Notes under the pieces: generated by a model
Told to the model about the DNA's origin: nothing
Seen by the model: only the letters and a program-made list of their open reading frames with translations
The model's database searches: none
Made by a program: the position numbers and the translations under genes
In this document: piece after piece, positions 24,598 through 39,500 of the stretch
Layout: each line of letters begins with the position of its first letter
How positions within the stretch are numbered: position 1 is the first letter of the stretch
Assembly (NCBI GenBank): GCA_034231615.1
Contig: CM067315.1
Location: 15,425,267 to 15,489,266 of the forward strand
DNA length: 64,000 nt
DNA from: Meghimatium bilineatum
Taxonomy: Eukaryota; Mollusca; Gastropoda; Stylommatophora; Philomycidae
Reading direction: 5' to 3'

Positions 24598-27500
24598 CTG
24601 TGAAGTGAACACAATAAATTTAGCAATGTTATTTATGCTATATACAAGATAGCTTCAAAAAGTGGCAGTTATTAGTGGATTATATAGAAATAAGTAATAA
24701 TAGAATTATCTATACTAAATTTCCTTCAAAGTAGTTCCCTTCGACAACTACACACTTTTGCCAACTTTAATACAGCTACTGGAAACATTTATGGAACCCA
24801 TTCTTTGACACCTTTCTTAGCTGTCTTGTCACACTGATGATATCTGCATACAAAATGTGCAACATGCCTTCTAATACACGCTCTTTTAAATTAGAGGCTT
24901 ACCTTGTATATACAATAATGAATGAGACAATAGGGGGCTTACATTGCATACTTCTATGAGTTGGGAGTCTTTTCAGTATGAAAGAAAGCTCTGGAGGAAA
25001 CACCCCATTACACATAGGAAACATAATTTCATTTCTCATAATTCCTGGGGATGGAAACTAAACAAACAAGCATCTTCTGTAACGAGGTTAATTTTTAATT
25101 GTCCCTGCTCCATTGTTCTCCTTTATGCAACTTTTTGATCTACCTCAATCCACTTTCCCTGGTGTTTACTTCTTCTTCTTCTTTCCTTCCTCTTTTACCC
25201 TTTACGGGTGTCAAGGGAGATACAATGTTCTTGTTCTCGCTTTTCTGGCAGCTTCAGATAATGTTTTATTTGGTGTTCATGTAATGTCTCTTTGATGTTG
25301 TCAATTCAGCATACTCTATATGTTAACGAAGCCCTATTGTGCCTATTCAGTGTTCCATTTTCTGTGATATTACTTTCTGAATGTTTCTAAGGTATTACTA
25401 TAACTTTTATATATCTGCTATTTAAGCAGAGAACATTGCTTATGCTGTCTTCTACTATAATATATATATAATCATCATCAGGTGATCATGCATCTCCACA
25501 ACGCCTTATTCTTAACATCTTGTATTAGGATAGTCCTTGACTCTTTGCCATGCCAGGATACTCACGTGGAAGACAGGCAATGAAGTCCTACTGAATGACG
25601 ACTAAAACACTACACACTATCACTAACGGATGTAAATATGGTACGTACAACAAAACAAAACACAGAATATAATCATACAAATGACAATACACAGGACAAA
25701 GTCAACGTTTCGGACCAATAGGCCTTTTTCAAGATACGGACATAACATACAAACATAAAAAAACCACAAGTAGAAATGTATGCTTATCCGAGTGAAATGT
25801 GGTAGTTAGATACTGGAAGCATACGAACAGGAAGTACACAAAGACGATAATACAGGTGGAACGAGAGGAACAAAACAATGACGTAACAAAGACCAATACG
25901 ACCAAGAACTAAGCGAAAGAGTGGTCGGAATTGAGTCCAAATGGCTTGATGGTACCCAACTCGAAAATGAGATGATTTTCTAGGGCGTACCTAGATCTAT
26001 CATCGGTGGTGCAGGATCTGATGGCAGTGACCTGAATGTCAAGGACACCACCGTGGCCATCGCAGTGATTAGCCACAGGAGTGGGTGTTCTGTGTTTGAT
26101 AGCATGCAGGTGGTTACAGAAGCGGTCACTCAGTCTAAGGCCTACTTTTTTAAAAAGGCCTATTGGTCCAAAACGTCGACTTTGTCCTGTGTATTGTCAT
26201 TTGTATGATTATATTCTGTTTTGTTTTGTTGTACGTACTATATTTACATCCGTTAGTGATAGTGTGTAGTGTTTTAGTCGTCATTCAGTAGGACTTCATT
26301 ACCTGTCTTCCACGTGAGTATTATTTTCTATTATGTTCTACTAGCAGTACCACCTTCTATTGACATGCCAGGATATTAAATTATCAAATATTTTTTTAAT
26401 GTTGTCGCCCTTGATCTTTCATTTTCATCTTTTTTAGTAGAAACCAGCAGGACACTTACGGCACATGAGACATTTCCACAAGTGCTCCTCTCTCTCTGTT
26501 CCAGCAGCCATCCAAGAGTATGCAGACTCTAAGTCCTAGTCAGATATTGGTCATGTGATTGTAACTTTCTAGAGGTAGATTCTTAATTAGAAACTGGCCT
26601 CACAGCATGTGGGGCGTTCCCATAAGTGTTCCGCCCTCTGTTCCAGCAGCCATTCGACTCGATGGTGTTTTGAGTCTAATGCTGCAGAAACAGACATCAA
26701 CATCAGGGCACAACTCTGGCCATTGCGACAGGTTCCTTTGTTGTTCCGCCCACCCACGAATTGCCCGTAACTAGTTCAAGCACAACGTCGGCCTGTCGGA
26801 ACAACATGGTAACTGTTATCAAAGGTTACGACTACGGGATTGTATAAATGACATGCCATGAAGCTTCTATAAGAAGGTAACCTAAATATATAGGCATGTC
26901 ATCTACTAAGGTTTTCTGTTGAATGATTGGTTTGTCTAGTGAACCATTGGTGAGACCCACAGGAGACATTTATCCCCATCATCTCCATTTCTGTTATTCT
27001 TTGCATGTGTATGTCACTTCCATCATCTTATTTACTCTGTAGTAAATCCATGACCGCTCTAATTAGGTTAAATAAATAGGTAAACAGTATCTCTTTTTAA
27101 TACTATGTCATCAGGCACAGTATTGTCTGTCAAAGAGTCTGCTTGCTCTTTCATTCCCTTTGATCCCAGCATGACCAGGGCAGCATATCCATGTATCCAT
27201 CCCAGCATGACCAGGGCAGCATATCCATGTATACCAGCATGACCAGGGCAGCATATCCATGTATCCCAGCATGATCAGGACAGCATATCCATGTATCCCA
27301 GCATGACCAGGACATCATATCCATGTATCACAGCATATCCATGTAACACTTTGGACAACTGAGTTGTTCAGTAGCATGGCCTATTCCTTTCTCACTATGC
27401 ATCTTTCTACCTTATGCAACATGTTTTGGGAGTCTGAGAGTATCACAATGCTAGTTGACATTTTAGTCACCAACCAAGTGCTACCATCACCATTTCTAAT

Positions 27501-30500
27501 TTCATGCTCAATTTTCTAGTGGAGTATGCTGACATTTTCTCATGCACCTTCCTGCCATTCTTGTAGGCAAACGCCACCCACACTTATTTATTTCTCTGTT
27601 CTTCTGTGTTCGCTCTCTTATAACCACATCGAATAAATCATGTGATTTCCACCTGTGACCGTGAAGTATGTTGTACTGCAAGTTCCCCAGTTGAACTGTG
27701 TTCCACACTTTGTGACCGGGACATCCGAGGCCAGCACATCCATTTTTGTCATGCCTTCATAATTTGGGTAGTAGGGTTCCCTAGCCAGTGACAGCCTGCC
27801 TATCTGTCAACGGGTATGCGGGTGTATAAATGACTCTTAGCCGAGACAATTGTTGTTCACGTCTATCTCGCACGAGGTGTTCAATCATCAGTGAACTTGC
27901 CTCATGTAATTAGATGTTCTGTGCCTGTGCCCATCAGGTACTGAACCTTTTCTCCTCTCCAAGTCTGGTTCCGATGAAGAAAGAACTCAGCAGAAGAGTT
28001 GGACCCGGGCTCTTTCGATTTCTTAGCTGAGGTGTTATTCACTGACACCGTGAATCCCTCGTCCAAGTCCAAATCACACCACGTATTTGGGAGCAAGGCG
28101 CATTCTTGAGCTGAACGAACTTGTCCTATTTGTGCTTAGCCCATAGGGTTACAATTGAGCCCTTTCAATCACAATCACGCCCTTTCTCTCTGCAAGCATG
28201 TTTCCAATATAGGAAAGCTCGACAGTAGAGTTGGGCCAAGGCTGCCTTCGTTGTCCCGTTTGTGCCCAAGTCCATCGGGTACAGAACCCTTTCTCTCCGC
28301 AAGCATGTTTCTGGTATAGGAAAGCTCGACATTAGAGTTGGGTCAGGTCTCCTTTCTTTGCCGGACGCCCACAATTGGGTCTCTGCCCGTAAGGGGCACA
28401 GGTAACTAGAAGCTTGTCTCGAGCTAACAGAGTTTGTAGTTCTGATTTCCTTGGAATGTTTTCACTTTCTATTTGCAGTTGGCGCTGCCCTCTGGCATTT
28501 TGTTGCCCTTTCATTGTACTCAGTATGTTGTCTTTTCGTCTCTCGCCATGCATCTACCTTTTCGTGACTTTTTCATTGGCCGCCCCTTCAATGCTCGAAC
28601 TGGACTGACTAGCATCACTGTGTGTCGACAGTGCCACTGCATGTGTTGTCACTGGTGGTGTGGAGATATTGCTTGTCTCTTATGCAGTTAAATCTCTTTC
28701 CATCTGCTGCCTCCACATTCCACGGACACGATCCCCAAAAGTTTTGGCCAGAATCAGCACGAGTCGCTGTATTTGTTTCCAGGGTGCACCACGAGGAGGT
28801 TCTTTTGGGATCTTGGTTATTTGCTAACCCTGGGTCCTCCGAGAGCAATGTGTTCCCTTTGCACCCCATTTTTCTGTTATCTGTGCATATTATTGTATCT
28901 TGCAGTTTGGAGTACAATGGGACCAAGTTTGATCTTTGATCTTGCCTGTTGTAACTATACTCTCCAGGCCTCCTCTCCTGTCTCATAACATATCCAAAAA
29001 ATAAAGATTGTCTCTTTCTGATATTAGTAAGTAGCCCGTCTCTTAATCCCGTCGACAGATAGGCAGGCTGTCACTGGCTAGGCTAGTAGAAATTAAAGGC
29101 ATGACAATTTGATTCTTTCATCACCTGGTTGAGTTTTTCTAGTTGTCCATGCTACTCCTCTGTAAAACAGCAGTAAAACTCCTCTGTAGTTTCTATGATA
29201 ATAAAATAATTCAACCATATCCTGCTTAGGACATCACTTTTCTATCTATTGTTGAATTTTTAGGTGCCGCCAATACATCCAGTAATATTGCTAGTAGAAT
29301 ATACATGATTGGCTTTCGAACCATGAACCATTACAAATGAGTTGTGTTTGTAAGGTAGGCACTGGGGGGAGGGGGGGGGGGGGGTGTTCATTAACCACTC
29401 CTCTACCACCAAGAAGACACTATCAGGTAAAGTGTGTATACTTCTAATTATTGATCTTTGATAAACAAACATATACACCAAAGAATTGATGGTCATGGCG
29501 AAAGAGAATTAACTATGGTAATCACCATCATCATGCCACAATGATATGAAAATTGATCTCGCTGCACCTTTAATATTTAGCTAGTAATGCAATTTGCGAT
29601 TTCAAAACCAACCCAATAATCACTGAGCAGACTATAGGTCCTTATGGTAAGAATATGGATGTTGTATGTTTGTGTTCCTGAGGATACTTCAATAAGTGTA
29701 CTGGAACTGGATGTTCGTTGTTGTACTAGTTTCTGTCTCGATTGTCCATTCTCAGTGATTTTAATACACCGGTTGAATGTCTTGACGAGATCACATATTT
29801 TTTTCGGATGTGGTCGTCAAGTATGGAAAACCTGTTTACTTGAGTTGCAAGGTGATTTCGGTCCGCTAGAATGGACATGGTTTAATTCCCGTCAGACTTA
29901 ATAATTATTTTCATTTATCCTCATGCTTCCTACTTGTATCACTGAAGTTGACACAAGCAGCACTGGACTAAAGTGTCCCTGTTAGAACATTTAACTATCA
30001 TTACAGATCACATGAATGATACAAATCTCACCATATACACTTAGCTCTTGTTATTTCTTGTTTACTCACCTGCCTCACATGTTGCAACCCTCTCATCTTA
30101 CAGGCCTGCATAGCTCTGGCTATTTTTAGTCTACTCTCATGTTGCAACCCTCTCATCTTACAGGCCTGCTTAGCTCTGGCTATTTCTAGTCTATTCTCAT
30201 GTTGCAACCCTCTCATCTTACAGGCCTGCATAGCTCTGGCTATTTCTAGTCTATTCTCATGTTGCAACCCTCTCATCTTACAGGCCTGCTTAGCTCTGGT
30301 TATTTCTATTCTATTCACTTGTTGCAACTTTAATCTTACATACCTGTATAGCTCTAGTTATTTCTAGTCTATTCACCTGTTACAAACCTCATCATATACT
30401 TAGTTCTTGTTATTTCTGTTCTACTTACCTGTCTCACTTCACTCATAACAGCTATAGGTGTTTGCCCTGTTGCCGTGGCTACCTTATGTTCCACCAGATA

Positions 30501-33500
30501 AAACATGAACTCATCATATAGCAGCCTGATCAAGTGAAAAGAGCCAAAGCTTGCCGCACTTCTCAATGTGAGATCTCTGATCACCATCGAACTGAGAAAC
30601 ACACATAATACATATGATGAAAGATACACACAATAATACATATGATGAAAGATACACACAATAATACATATGATGAAAGATACACACAATAATACATATG
30701 ATGAAAGATACACACAATAATACATATGATGAAAGATACACACAATAATACATATGATGAAAGATACACACAATATTGTAGTGTGACAAAAGGCTGTCAA
30801 GGCAAATTATAGTTTGACAAAAGCCAATCAAGACAAATTATAATAGTTTGACAAAAGCCAGTCAAGACACAAATTATAATAGTTTGAGAGAAGCCAGTAA
30901 GACACAAATTATAATAGTTTGAGAGAAGCCAGTAAGACACAAATTATAATAGTTTGAGAGAAGCCAGTAAGACACAAATTATAATAGTTTGAGAGAAGCC
31001 AGTAAGACACAAATTATAATAGTTTGAGAGAAGCCAGTAAGACACAAATTATAATAGTTTGAGAGAAGCCAGTAAGACACAAATTATAATAGTTTGAGAG
31101 AAGCCAGTAAGACACAAATTATAATAGTTTGAAAACAATAGTCAAGACACACATTATAATAGTTTGATAAAAGGCAGTAAATATACAAATTATAATTTAA
31201 CAATATGCAGTTTGACAGAAATGATAAGTTTGACAAAAAACAGTCAAGACACAAATAAATTATGATTTAACAAGACAGCCATGACACAAATTATAATAGT
31301 TTAATTAAATGCAAATAGTTTAATGAAAGGCAAACACACAATCAGTTGATGTATTGTCCCAAGCAGGAACATCTAAAGGAAACAAAACAGAAACACAAGT
31401 GAAGTTATTCCATGAAAGAAAACATTACAAATCAAATGGTTTGTTTGTAATAAGTATATAAAATATAAACTGCAAATCACTCATGTGTTGCCAGGATTCA
31501 AAAGGGGAACAAAGAATAGTAACAATGTTTAACTTCCATTCATGTCGTAAGCAGTGACTAAAGAGGTTGTCCCATCCCATTTAGAGTTAAAGTGAAGCCA
31601 TCCTGAAGTTGGATGTATCAGGCAAAAAGGAGCATTTTGTTCTTCAGACTACATCCTGCTAATCTGTAGGAGTTTTAGAATGAATGCAAAAGAAGATGGA
31701 AAAATAACTGCAAATGAGAATGAAAGTAAAATACATACTTGAAAAGAGAAAAATTACTGAAAAAGAACGACAAAGTGATACATAGGGGAACAATAGAAAT
31801 GTATATCCAAGTGCTAATCTAGAAGAAGCAAACATAATGATCTATAAAAGAACATCAATAACAGATAAGACTTGAGAATGACTATCAAGCCAGTTTTTCA
31901 CAAAAATACATCACCATGAGTGTGCAAGATAATATAGAGGTAGCCTTCTAAGAACACGCTGATCTAGAAGATAATGTCAAGGTACCCATCTACAAACATG
32001 ATGTGGAAGATAATGTCAAGGTACCCATCTACAAACATGTTGATGTGGATGATAATGTCAAGGTAACAAAAATACAAACATGATGTGGAAGATAATGTCA
32101 AGATACCTATCTACAAACATGTAATGTAGAAGATAATGTCAAGGTACCCATCTACAAACATGTAATGTGGAAGATAATGTCAGGGTACCCATCTACAAAC
32201 ATGATGTGGAAGATAATGTCAAGGTACCCATCTACAAACATGTTGATGTGGACGATAATGTCAAGGTACCCATCTACAAACATGTAATGTGGAAGATAAT
32301 GTCAAGGTACCCATCTACAAACATGATGTGGAAGATAATGTCAAGGTACCCATCTACAAACATGTTGATGTGGACGATAATGTCAAGGTACCCATCTACA
32401 AACATGATGTGAAAGATAATGTCAAGGTACCCATCTACAAACATGTAATGTGGAAGATAATGTCAAGGTACCCATCTACAAACATGTAATGTGGAAGATA
32501 ATGTCAAGGTACATATCTACAAACATGTAATGTGGAAGATAATGTCAAGGTACACATCTACAAACATGATCTGAAAGATAATGTCAAGGTAACCATCTAC
32601 AAACATGTAATGTGGAAGATAATGTCAAGGTAGCCATCTACAAACATGTAATGTGGAAGATAATGTCAAGGTACACATCTACAAACATGTAATGTGGAAG
32701 ATAATGTCAAGGTACCCATCTACAAACATGATGTGGAAGATAATGTCAAGGTACCCATCTACAAACATGTTGATGTGGACGATAATGTCAAGGTACCCAT
32801 CTACAAACATGATGTGAAAGATAATGTCAAGGTACCCATCTACAAACATGTAATGTGGAAGATAATGTCAAGGTACCCATCTACAAACATGTAATGTGGA
32901 AGATAATGTCAAGGTAGCCATCTACAAACATGTAATGTGGAAGATAATGTCAAGGTACACATCTACAAACATGTTGATGTGGATGATAATGTCAAGGTAA
33001 CAAAAATACAAACATGATGTGGAAGATAATGTCAAGATACCTATCTACAAACATGTAATGTAGAAGATAATGTCAAGGTACCCATCTACAAACATGTAAT
33101 GTGGAAGATAATGTCAGGGTGCCCATCTACAAACATGATGTGGAAGATAATGTCAAGGTACCCATCTACAAACATGTTGATGTGGACGATAATGTCAAGG
33201 TACCCATCTACAAACATGATGTGAAAGATAATGTCAAGGTACCCATCTACACACATGTAATGTGGAAGATAATGTCAAGGTACCCATCTACAAACATGTA
33301 ATGTGGAAGATAATGTCAAGGTAGCCATCTACAAACATGTAATGTGGAAGATAATGTCAAGGTACATATCTACAAACATGTAATGTGGAAGATAATGTCA
33401 AGGTACACATCTACAAACATGACGTGAAAGATAATGTCAAGGTAACCATCTACAAACATGTAATGTGGAAGATAATGTCAAGGTAGCCATCTACAAACAT

Positions 33501-36500
33501 GTAATGTGGAAGATAATGTCAAGGTACACATCTACAAACATGTAATGTGGAAGATAATGTCAAGGTACCCATCTACAAACATGATGTGGAAGATAATGTC
33601 AAGGTACCCATCTACAAACATGTTGATGTGGACGATAATGTCAAGGTACCCATCTACAAACATGATGTGAAAGATAATGTCAAGGTACCCATCTACAAAC
33701 ATGTAATGTGGAAGATAATGTCAAGGTACCCATCTACAAACATGTAATGTGGAAGATAATGTCAAGGTAGCCATCTACAAACATGTAATGTGGAAGATAA
33801 TGTCAAGGTACACATCTACAAACATGTAATGTGGAAGATAATGTCAAGGTACACATCTACAAACATGATGTGAAAGATAATGTCAAGGTAGCCATCTACA
33901 AACATGTAATGTGGAAGATAATGTCAAGGTACACATCTACAAACATGTAATGTGGAAGATAATGTCAAGGTACACATCCACAAACATGTAATGTGGAAGA
34001 TAATGTCAAGGGTACACATCTACAAACATGATGTGAAAGATAATGTCAAGGTACACATCTACAAACACAATGTGGATGATAATGTCAAGGTACCCATCTA
34101 CAAACACAATGATGATTTTGCATTGCTGTTATGATTTATCAGATGTGTCGCCACAAGTGGTGTGTGTGTGCCTAGGTCTTTACTGCTAAATCACATGGGA
34201 GAACAGTTCACGAAGTCAGCTGAGCCTTCACCGCAATAAGTAGTTTAACAATGATGTTTGCTGCAACACGAGTGCTATACTGCCAGGAATCACAAGCATA
34301 TCACTATGCATGTATACTTAGTGACTCAATGGGTAGGATTGCGATAATCATAACAGATACTGTGCATAGGTGATGGGTTGAATTATTGGAGAGGACTAAG
34401 CTTAGACATCATTATGCAAAATAACTTTTCTTTGTCACTGAACACACAGGTGTTTGCGCAGAGGAATTTACGGAATTATAATAAAATCATGAAAACAGTC
34501 ACAGACATGTGCAATAAGCAAGTGATGGAAAGCGATAATGTAATTACTCTTGAAGATATTACAGCCGTATTGAAAAGATCAAGAAACTCTGCACCAGGAC
34601 CTGACGGCATTAGGAACGATGATCTCAAAGGCAGGTCAGATGAGGACCTTAAGGAGCTGGCACTGCTGTTCAACAAGAGCCTAGGGAATGGCACAGTCGA
34701 AGAAGACTGGTTGCATAGTTACTTAATCCCACTACCCAAGCCTGGCAAGAGTCATGCTAAGATACAGGGTTTCAGACTCATTACTATGCAGAATACGATC
34801 GGCAAGTTATTAGAAAAGATTGTTGTGTGAAATTGTCCCTACATCTAGAAAAGAATAACAGAATACCATCAACATTGGGAGGCTATCATCCAGGTAAGTA
34901 GACTTGGTAACATGCCGCCGTGTTCGCGCAGGACGTTTTCAACGGTTTTGATGATGCAGACATGCGCTGCTGCAATAGACCTGGAGGATGCTTATAACAG
35001 TGCCCTTGGATTTCTTGATGACAATAATGCTGCAACTCCAAGTAAGTCCTTTTGTTGTCAGGTGGGTTGTCTCTGCACGTTTTCAGAGACAGGTTGTTCT
35101 TAAGTGTGGAAGTTGGTCTTGGTCACCAAGTCATAAACCCAAGACTATCACAAGGGTCACCTCTGTCCCCAGTACTATTCAATGTGTATACAGTTCAAAT
35201 TACAAGCTGTCAGTTTGCAGGACCAGGGAGAACCATGTTTTATGCTGATGTCATCTTGGTATGTAGGCAGGGCAGAGATAGAGAAACGATTGCCAGGAAT
35301 TGGCAGAGAGAGCTTGATCGTGTAGGGGATTGGTGCAGTAATTCTGGAGCTTTTGTTCATCAAAAGAATCGATAACATGTTTTCTCTAAATAATAACATA
35401 GTAAACACGTCCACGCCATCAGTTACTTTGAGAGAGGATGTCCTCGAGAGAACCAGCACAATGATGTACTTAGTGGTCATGTTGGACCGAAGTCTGAGTT
35501 TCAAAGATCATGTTGACCACATCATTGTAAAGGCTTATAAAGGTCTTGCGGCGATGAAAATTATGACTGCTGCTCAATGTGAACAGAGGCTGCTAATTCT
35601 GCTGTATCAGAGATTGGTGGTGGTAGAGTACGCACTGGCAATTCTGACACTGAGTCAGACTCAGAAAGATTGGATAAAATCCAGAATGAGACAATGCGAA
35701 TCATTTTGGGGTGTACGAGAGATACATCGGCTCGGGCTATGCGATACTTACTTGATTGCCCAACTGCAGAGCAAAGAATACAAATGTGCAGGGCCCGGGA
35801 CTACCTAAAACTCACCGCTGATAAAGAGCACCCTCTACACCCAGAAATTATCAAAGTGAAAGGCAGTTGACTTAAGAGAGGAAAGACGTGGATGGGGCAT
35901 GCAGAGGATGTTATACAGAGCGTGTGCAGATTGGAGGATGTACTACCTGGTGGAGTAACCTCTTGAATGATAAATAACAAGAATCATAATAAAGTTGCCC
36001 GTGTGTTGCCAGGGCCTGAAAGGGGAGCAAAGAATAGCAACACTGTTTACCTTCCACACATGTCGTAAAAGGCGACTAAGGAGGTTATGGGATGGAGTTG
36101 GCTGTCCCATCCCATATAGGGCCAGTGACCCAAAGCCATGCTGAAGTCGGATGTGCCAGGCCTAAAGGCGCAAATATCGCAGCAATGCTGTAAAACAGGA
36201 CACAACGCATTCTGTTCTCCGGACTACATCCTGCTAATCTGCAGGATTTGGGAACGAACGCAAAAGAAGTAGATAACAATAAAGCTTAAAAAATGCAGTG
36301 TGTTGTCTTCATCCAAAAGGGGAGCAAAGAATAGCAACACTATTTACCTTCAATATTGTAAGAGATGACGAAGGAGAATTTGAGGTGAGATTTGCTGACC
36401 CATTCCATATGAGTGAAAGTGACCAAGTAAGTCCTACTGAAGTCAGATGTAAAGGTGCTGATATCACAGCTAAGCTGTAAACCGTGACACAATGCATTGT

Positions 36501-39500
36501 GTTCTCCAGATTACATCTTGCTAATCTGCAATGAACACAGAAGCAAGTAGCTTAAAAAGCCTTGGTGAATTGTAAAGAAAGTAAATTACCTTCTTTTTAG
36601 GTACCAGGTGCCCACAAAGAAAATGAGTTTCTAAAAGGGCATCACAGACTAAAATAATATTGAGAAGCACTGCTCTAATTAACATTAGCACTTAAAAAAA
36701 AATGATAGCACATGTCTCAAATGTCCCACAGATTCAAACACTCTCTCACCTGTAAAATGACCACTTGAGTAAAAACTGCCTGGCTGCTTTTGAGAAGTTC
36801 TCACTGCCCTCGTGTGGTTTCAGAACCTGGTTTACCACACCCTCCAGCCACTGAGCCCACTGCTCCAAAGAGTTTCCTTGCTTGAGTGTGGCCTTGAAAT
36901 CCTGTTCTAAACTCTGAACAAGGACATCCTCACACTGACAAACCCAAGATGCTTGCTCCTGAAGAACACAACATGAACATTGGTTTGATAACATCTTGAT
37001 GTATTGACACACACTTTGGATATAACCACATGTGCTCAGTCTCTTCTCACAGATATTACAGAGCATATATGCTGATCATTCCTGTAACACATGTTAATGC
37101 ATACTCTACACAAGTACAGGTCACATGGTTTGCGTCTGTTGGTCTCACCAATGGCCCACTAGACAAACCACCCATGCAACAGAAAACCTTAGTAGACGAC
37201 ATGCCATTATAATGAGGTTATCTTTTCTTATACAAGCTTCATCTATACATTTATACAATTATCTCTACAATTATCTTCATCTATACATTTATACAATTAT
37301 CGTCATCTATACAATTATGCTTTTCATGCTCTTATTTTGTTCTTGCAATGTGTTTTATGCTTTGTTATTTTTATATATGTATGTACCCTCTGTGGTTGGG
37401 AGGTAGCCAGAGATGTATTACACAGCACGGGAGAGGAGGAAATTGACAGCACTGTTTTTTCCTATGGCTGAGGCCCATAATAGAGGCACGGTGACTCAGG
37501 ACATGAAAATCCTTTAGACTTGAACATTTGGTTGCATGCCTGGAGCAATAGAGAAGTTCTGCATAACCAGTAGTCAATTGGTGGCGGGGAATGAGCACAG
37601 TGAACTCTTATCTTGGCTGCAGTGGCTCAGAGCAGTGCATAGGTTGAAACCTACCTTCCTGGAGTTGTGATAGTTATTCTCTGGCTCTGGCCCAGGGTGG
37701 AACGAAAATCCACAGACTCCCCATAATATAATGCCAGTAAAATGGCAGTGTGTCAAAGGGTTTGAGCTGGATCAGAAACCAACAAACACAAGTACAAGAC
37801 AGTAGACATGTTGTGTCAGAGTAGTAACAACACATGCACAGAATTAATACAATTATTTAACTTTTTTATTCTAGAACATACCTGCACATTAGCAAAATCC
37901 ACCCGGTTTAGATCTGCTAACATCTGATTGATTTGTGATGTGTTCTGTAACACAGCTCGAGCTGCCTGGGCCACATGGTTAAGGGAGGTGTACCGCCGTA
38001 GAGTCTGAGCAAAGGCACATACAGCTCCAAGCTGCAAGGACAAAAACATATGGTATGTGAATATATAGTCTATATAGAAAAACTGTGACACTTTAAATGT
38101 CATCATCACATGTTGTGCATGGAAACTAACTCCTTCACTAGAGATGACCACCAAAATTGGATGTTTTGGGCTATTGGTGTAAATATATCGCGATGCAATG
38201 TACGTCTATTCTCTGGAATGCATTCTGCTTGAAATCTATTGCCATTATCCTGCTACAGGAGAGATCTAGCAAGAAATTATTCTACTAGAGATGTTCTAAA
38301 ACAGACACATGAGGGTAAGAGAAAGCACGAAATACACACAAAAATGAAGAGTAACAGTGGAACACGAAGGAGATGAACACTACATTAAGTCAGACATGTT
38401 GGGACTTTGCGTAAATAAAACAGGGGCACAACACATTTCTGTTCCCTGGAATACATCCTGCTGGAAATCTAGTAGGATCATTTCCTGAAGAGATCCAGTG
38501 GGAGTTTGAGTATGAATAATAATTTTTTTTTTAAATACAGTTAAATACAGAAAATAGTCAAGGACAGAATGTTGTGTTTTGATTAATGCCCTAAAGCATA
38601 AGACGTGTAATGGGTTCCATAATGATGATGTGTGACTTCTAAACATAAGAAATGTAAACATATATGATATGAAAGGTTCACAAACATTTTCAGACCACTA
38701 CAGACTTTGCAAGACATACATTTTTTAATGTTAATACCCCCCCCCCCTATCATATTGATAATAAGGTTCATTTCTTTCCAGTATTCGAGGAATGGGTCTT
38801 TAGCATCATCATCACAGAGAAAACCATGAGTTCTGGTAGTCAACACCATAATCCAGCCTCCTTGATCAATTCTTATGACTTGCATGGCAGGTAGAAGTAT
38901 TACCATGCTTCTCGTTTTAGTCCTGAAAACAGATGGGCTACTGGATGAGATAGCACGATCAACTTTAATTAGTCACATCTTCCAACATACATGACAGGCC
39001 ACAGTTTTGTTAATCCTCATTTCATTTTAAAATAATTACAACAAACAGAAATCATTCTTGAGTTATGAGTAACATAACTCGTTTGTGACTGAGTTTAATT
39101 ATTTTTGTGGCATTTAAAATGAATTGTGAAATATGCGTTCTATTTTTCTTCTTCGTTCATTCTCAAACTCCTACTGGATTTCTCTTGTAGCAGGACCATG
39201 TCCTATTAGATTTACAGAAGGATGTAGTCCAGAGAATGGAAATGCGTTGCCATTGTTTTATTTGCGCCAATGGCCCAACACATCCGTCTTCGACTGAGTG
39301 TTTTATTTAAAAAACAAATGATCATGGCAGGATATTTTGGAGAGGTCATTTAGTTTTAAAGTTCCCAAAAACAGAATGAATTTTTGACCAAAAGCTTTCA
39401 TAAATAAAATTACACAAGATATACCTTGGTAAAAAAATAATAATTCAAATAAATCAGTAATAGGTAGATGTGCAGTAAAACTATGATCTGACAAGTGAAC

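Larger units (their letters stand above)
27747..29107. mobile_element. Inverted-repeat-flanked segment carrying a LINE fragment
   Basis: The left boundary (gtcatgccttcataattt, ccctagccagtgacagcctg, cctatctgtcaacggg) is the inverse of the right one (cccgtcgacagataggcagg, ctgtcactggctagg, aaaggcatgacaa). About 62 bp, with a small gap in one arm. Inside, the minus strand carries LINE-like sequence (28615-29040). The segment is less AT-rich than its surroundings. Whether the inverted repeats belong to one transposon or mark two opposed insertions is unclear. Confidence 0.45.
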
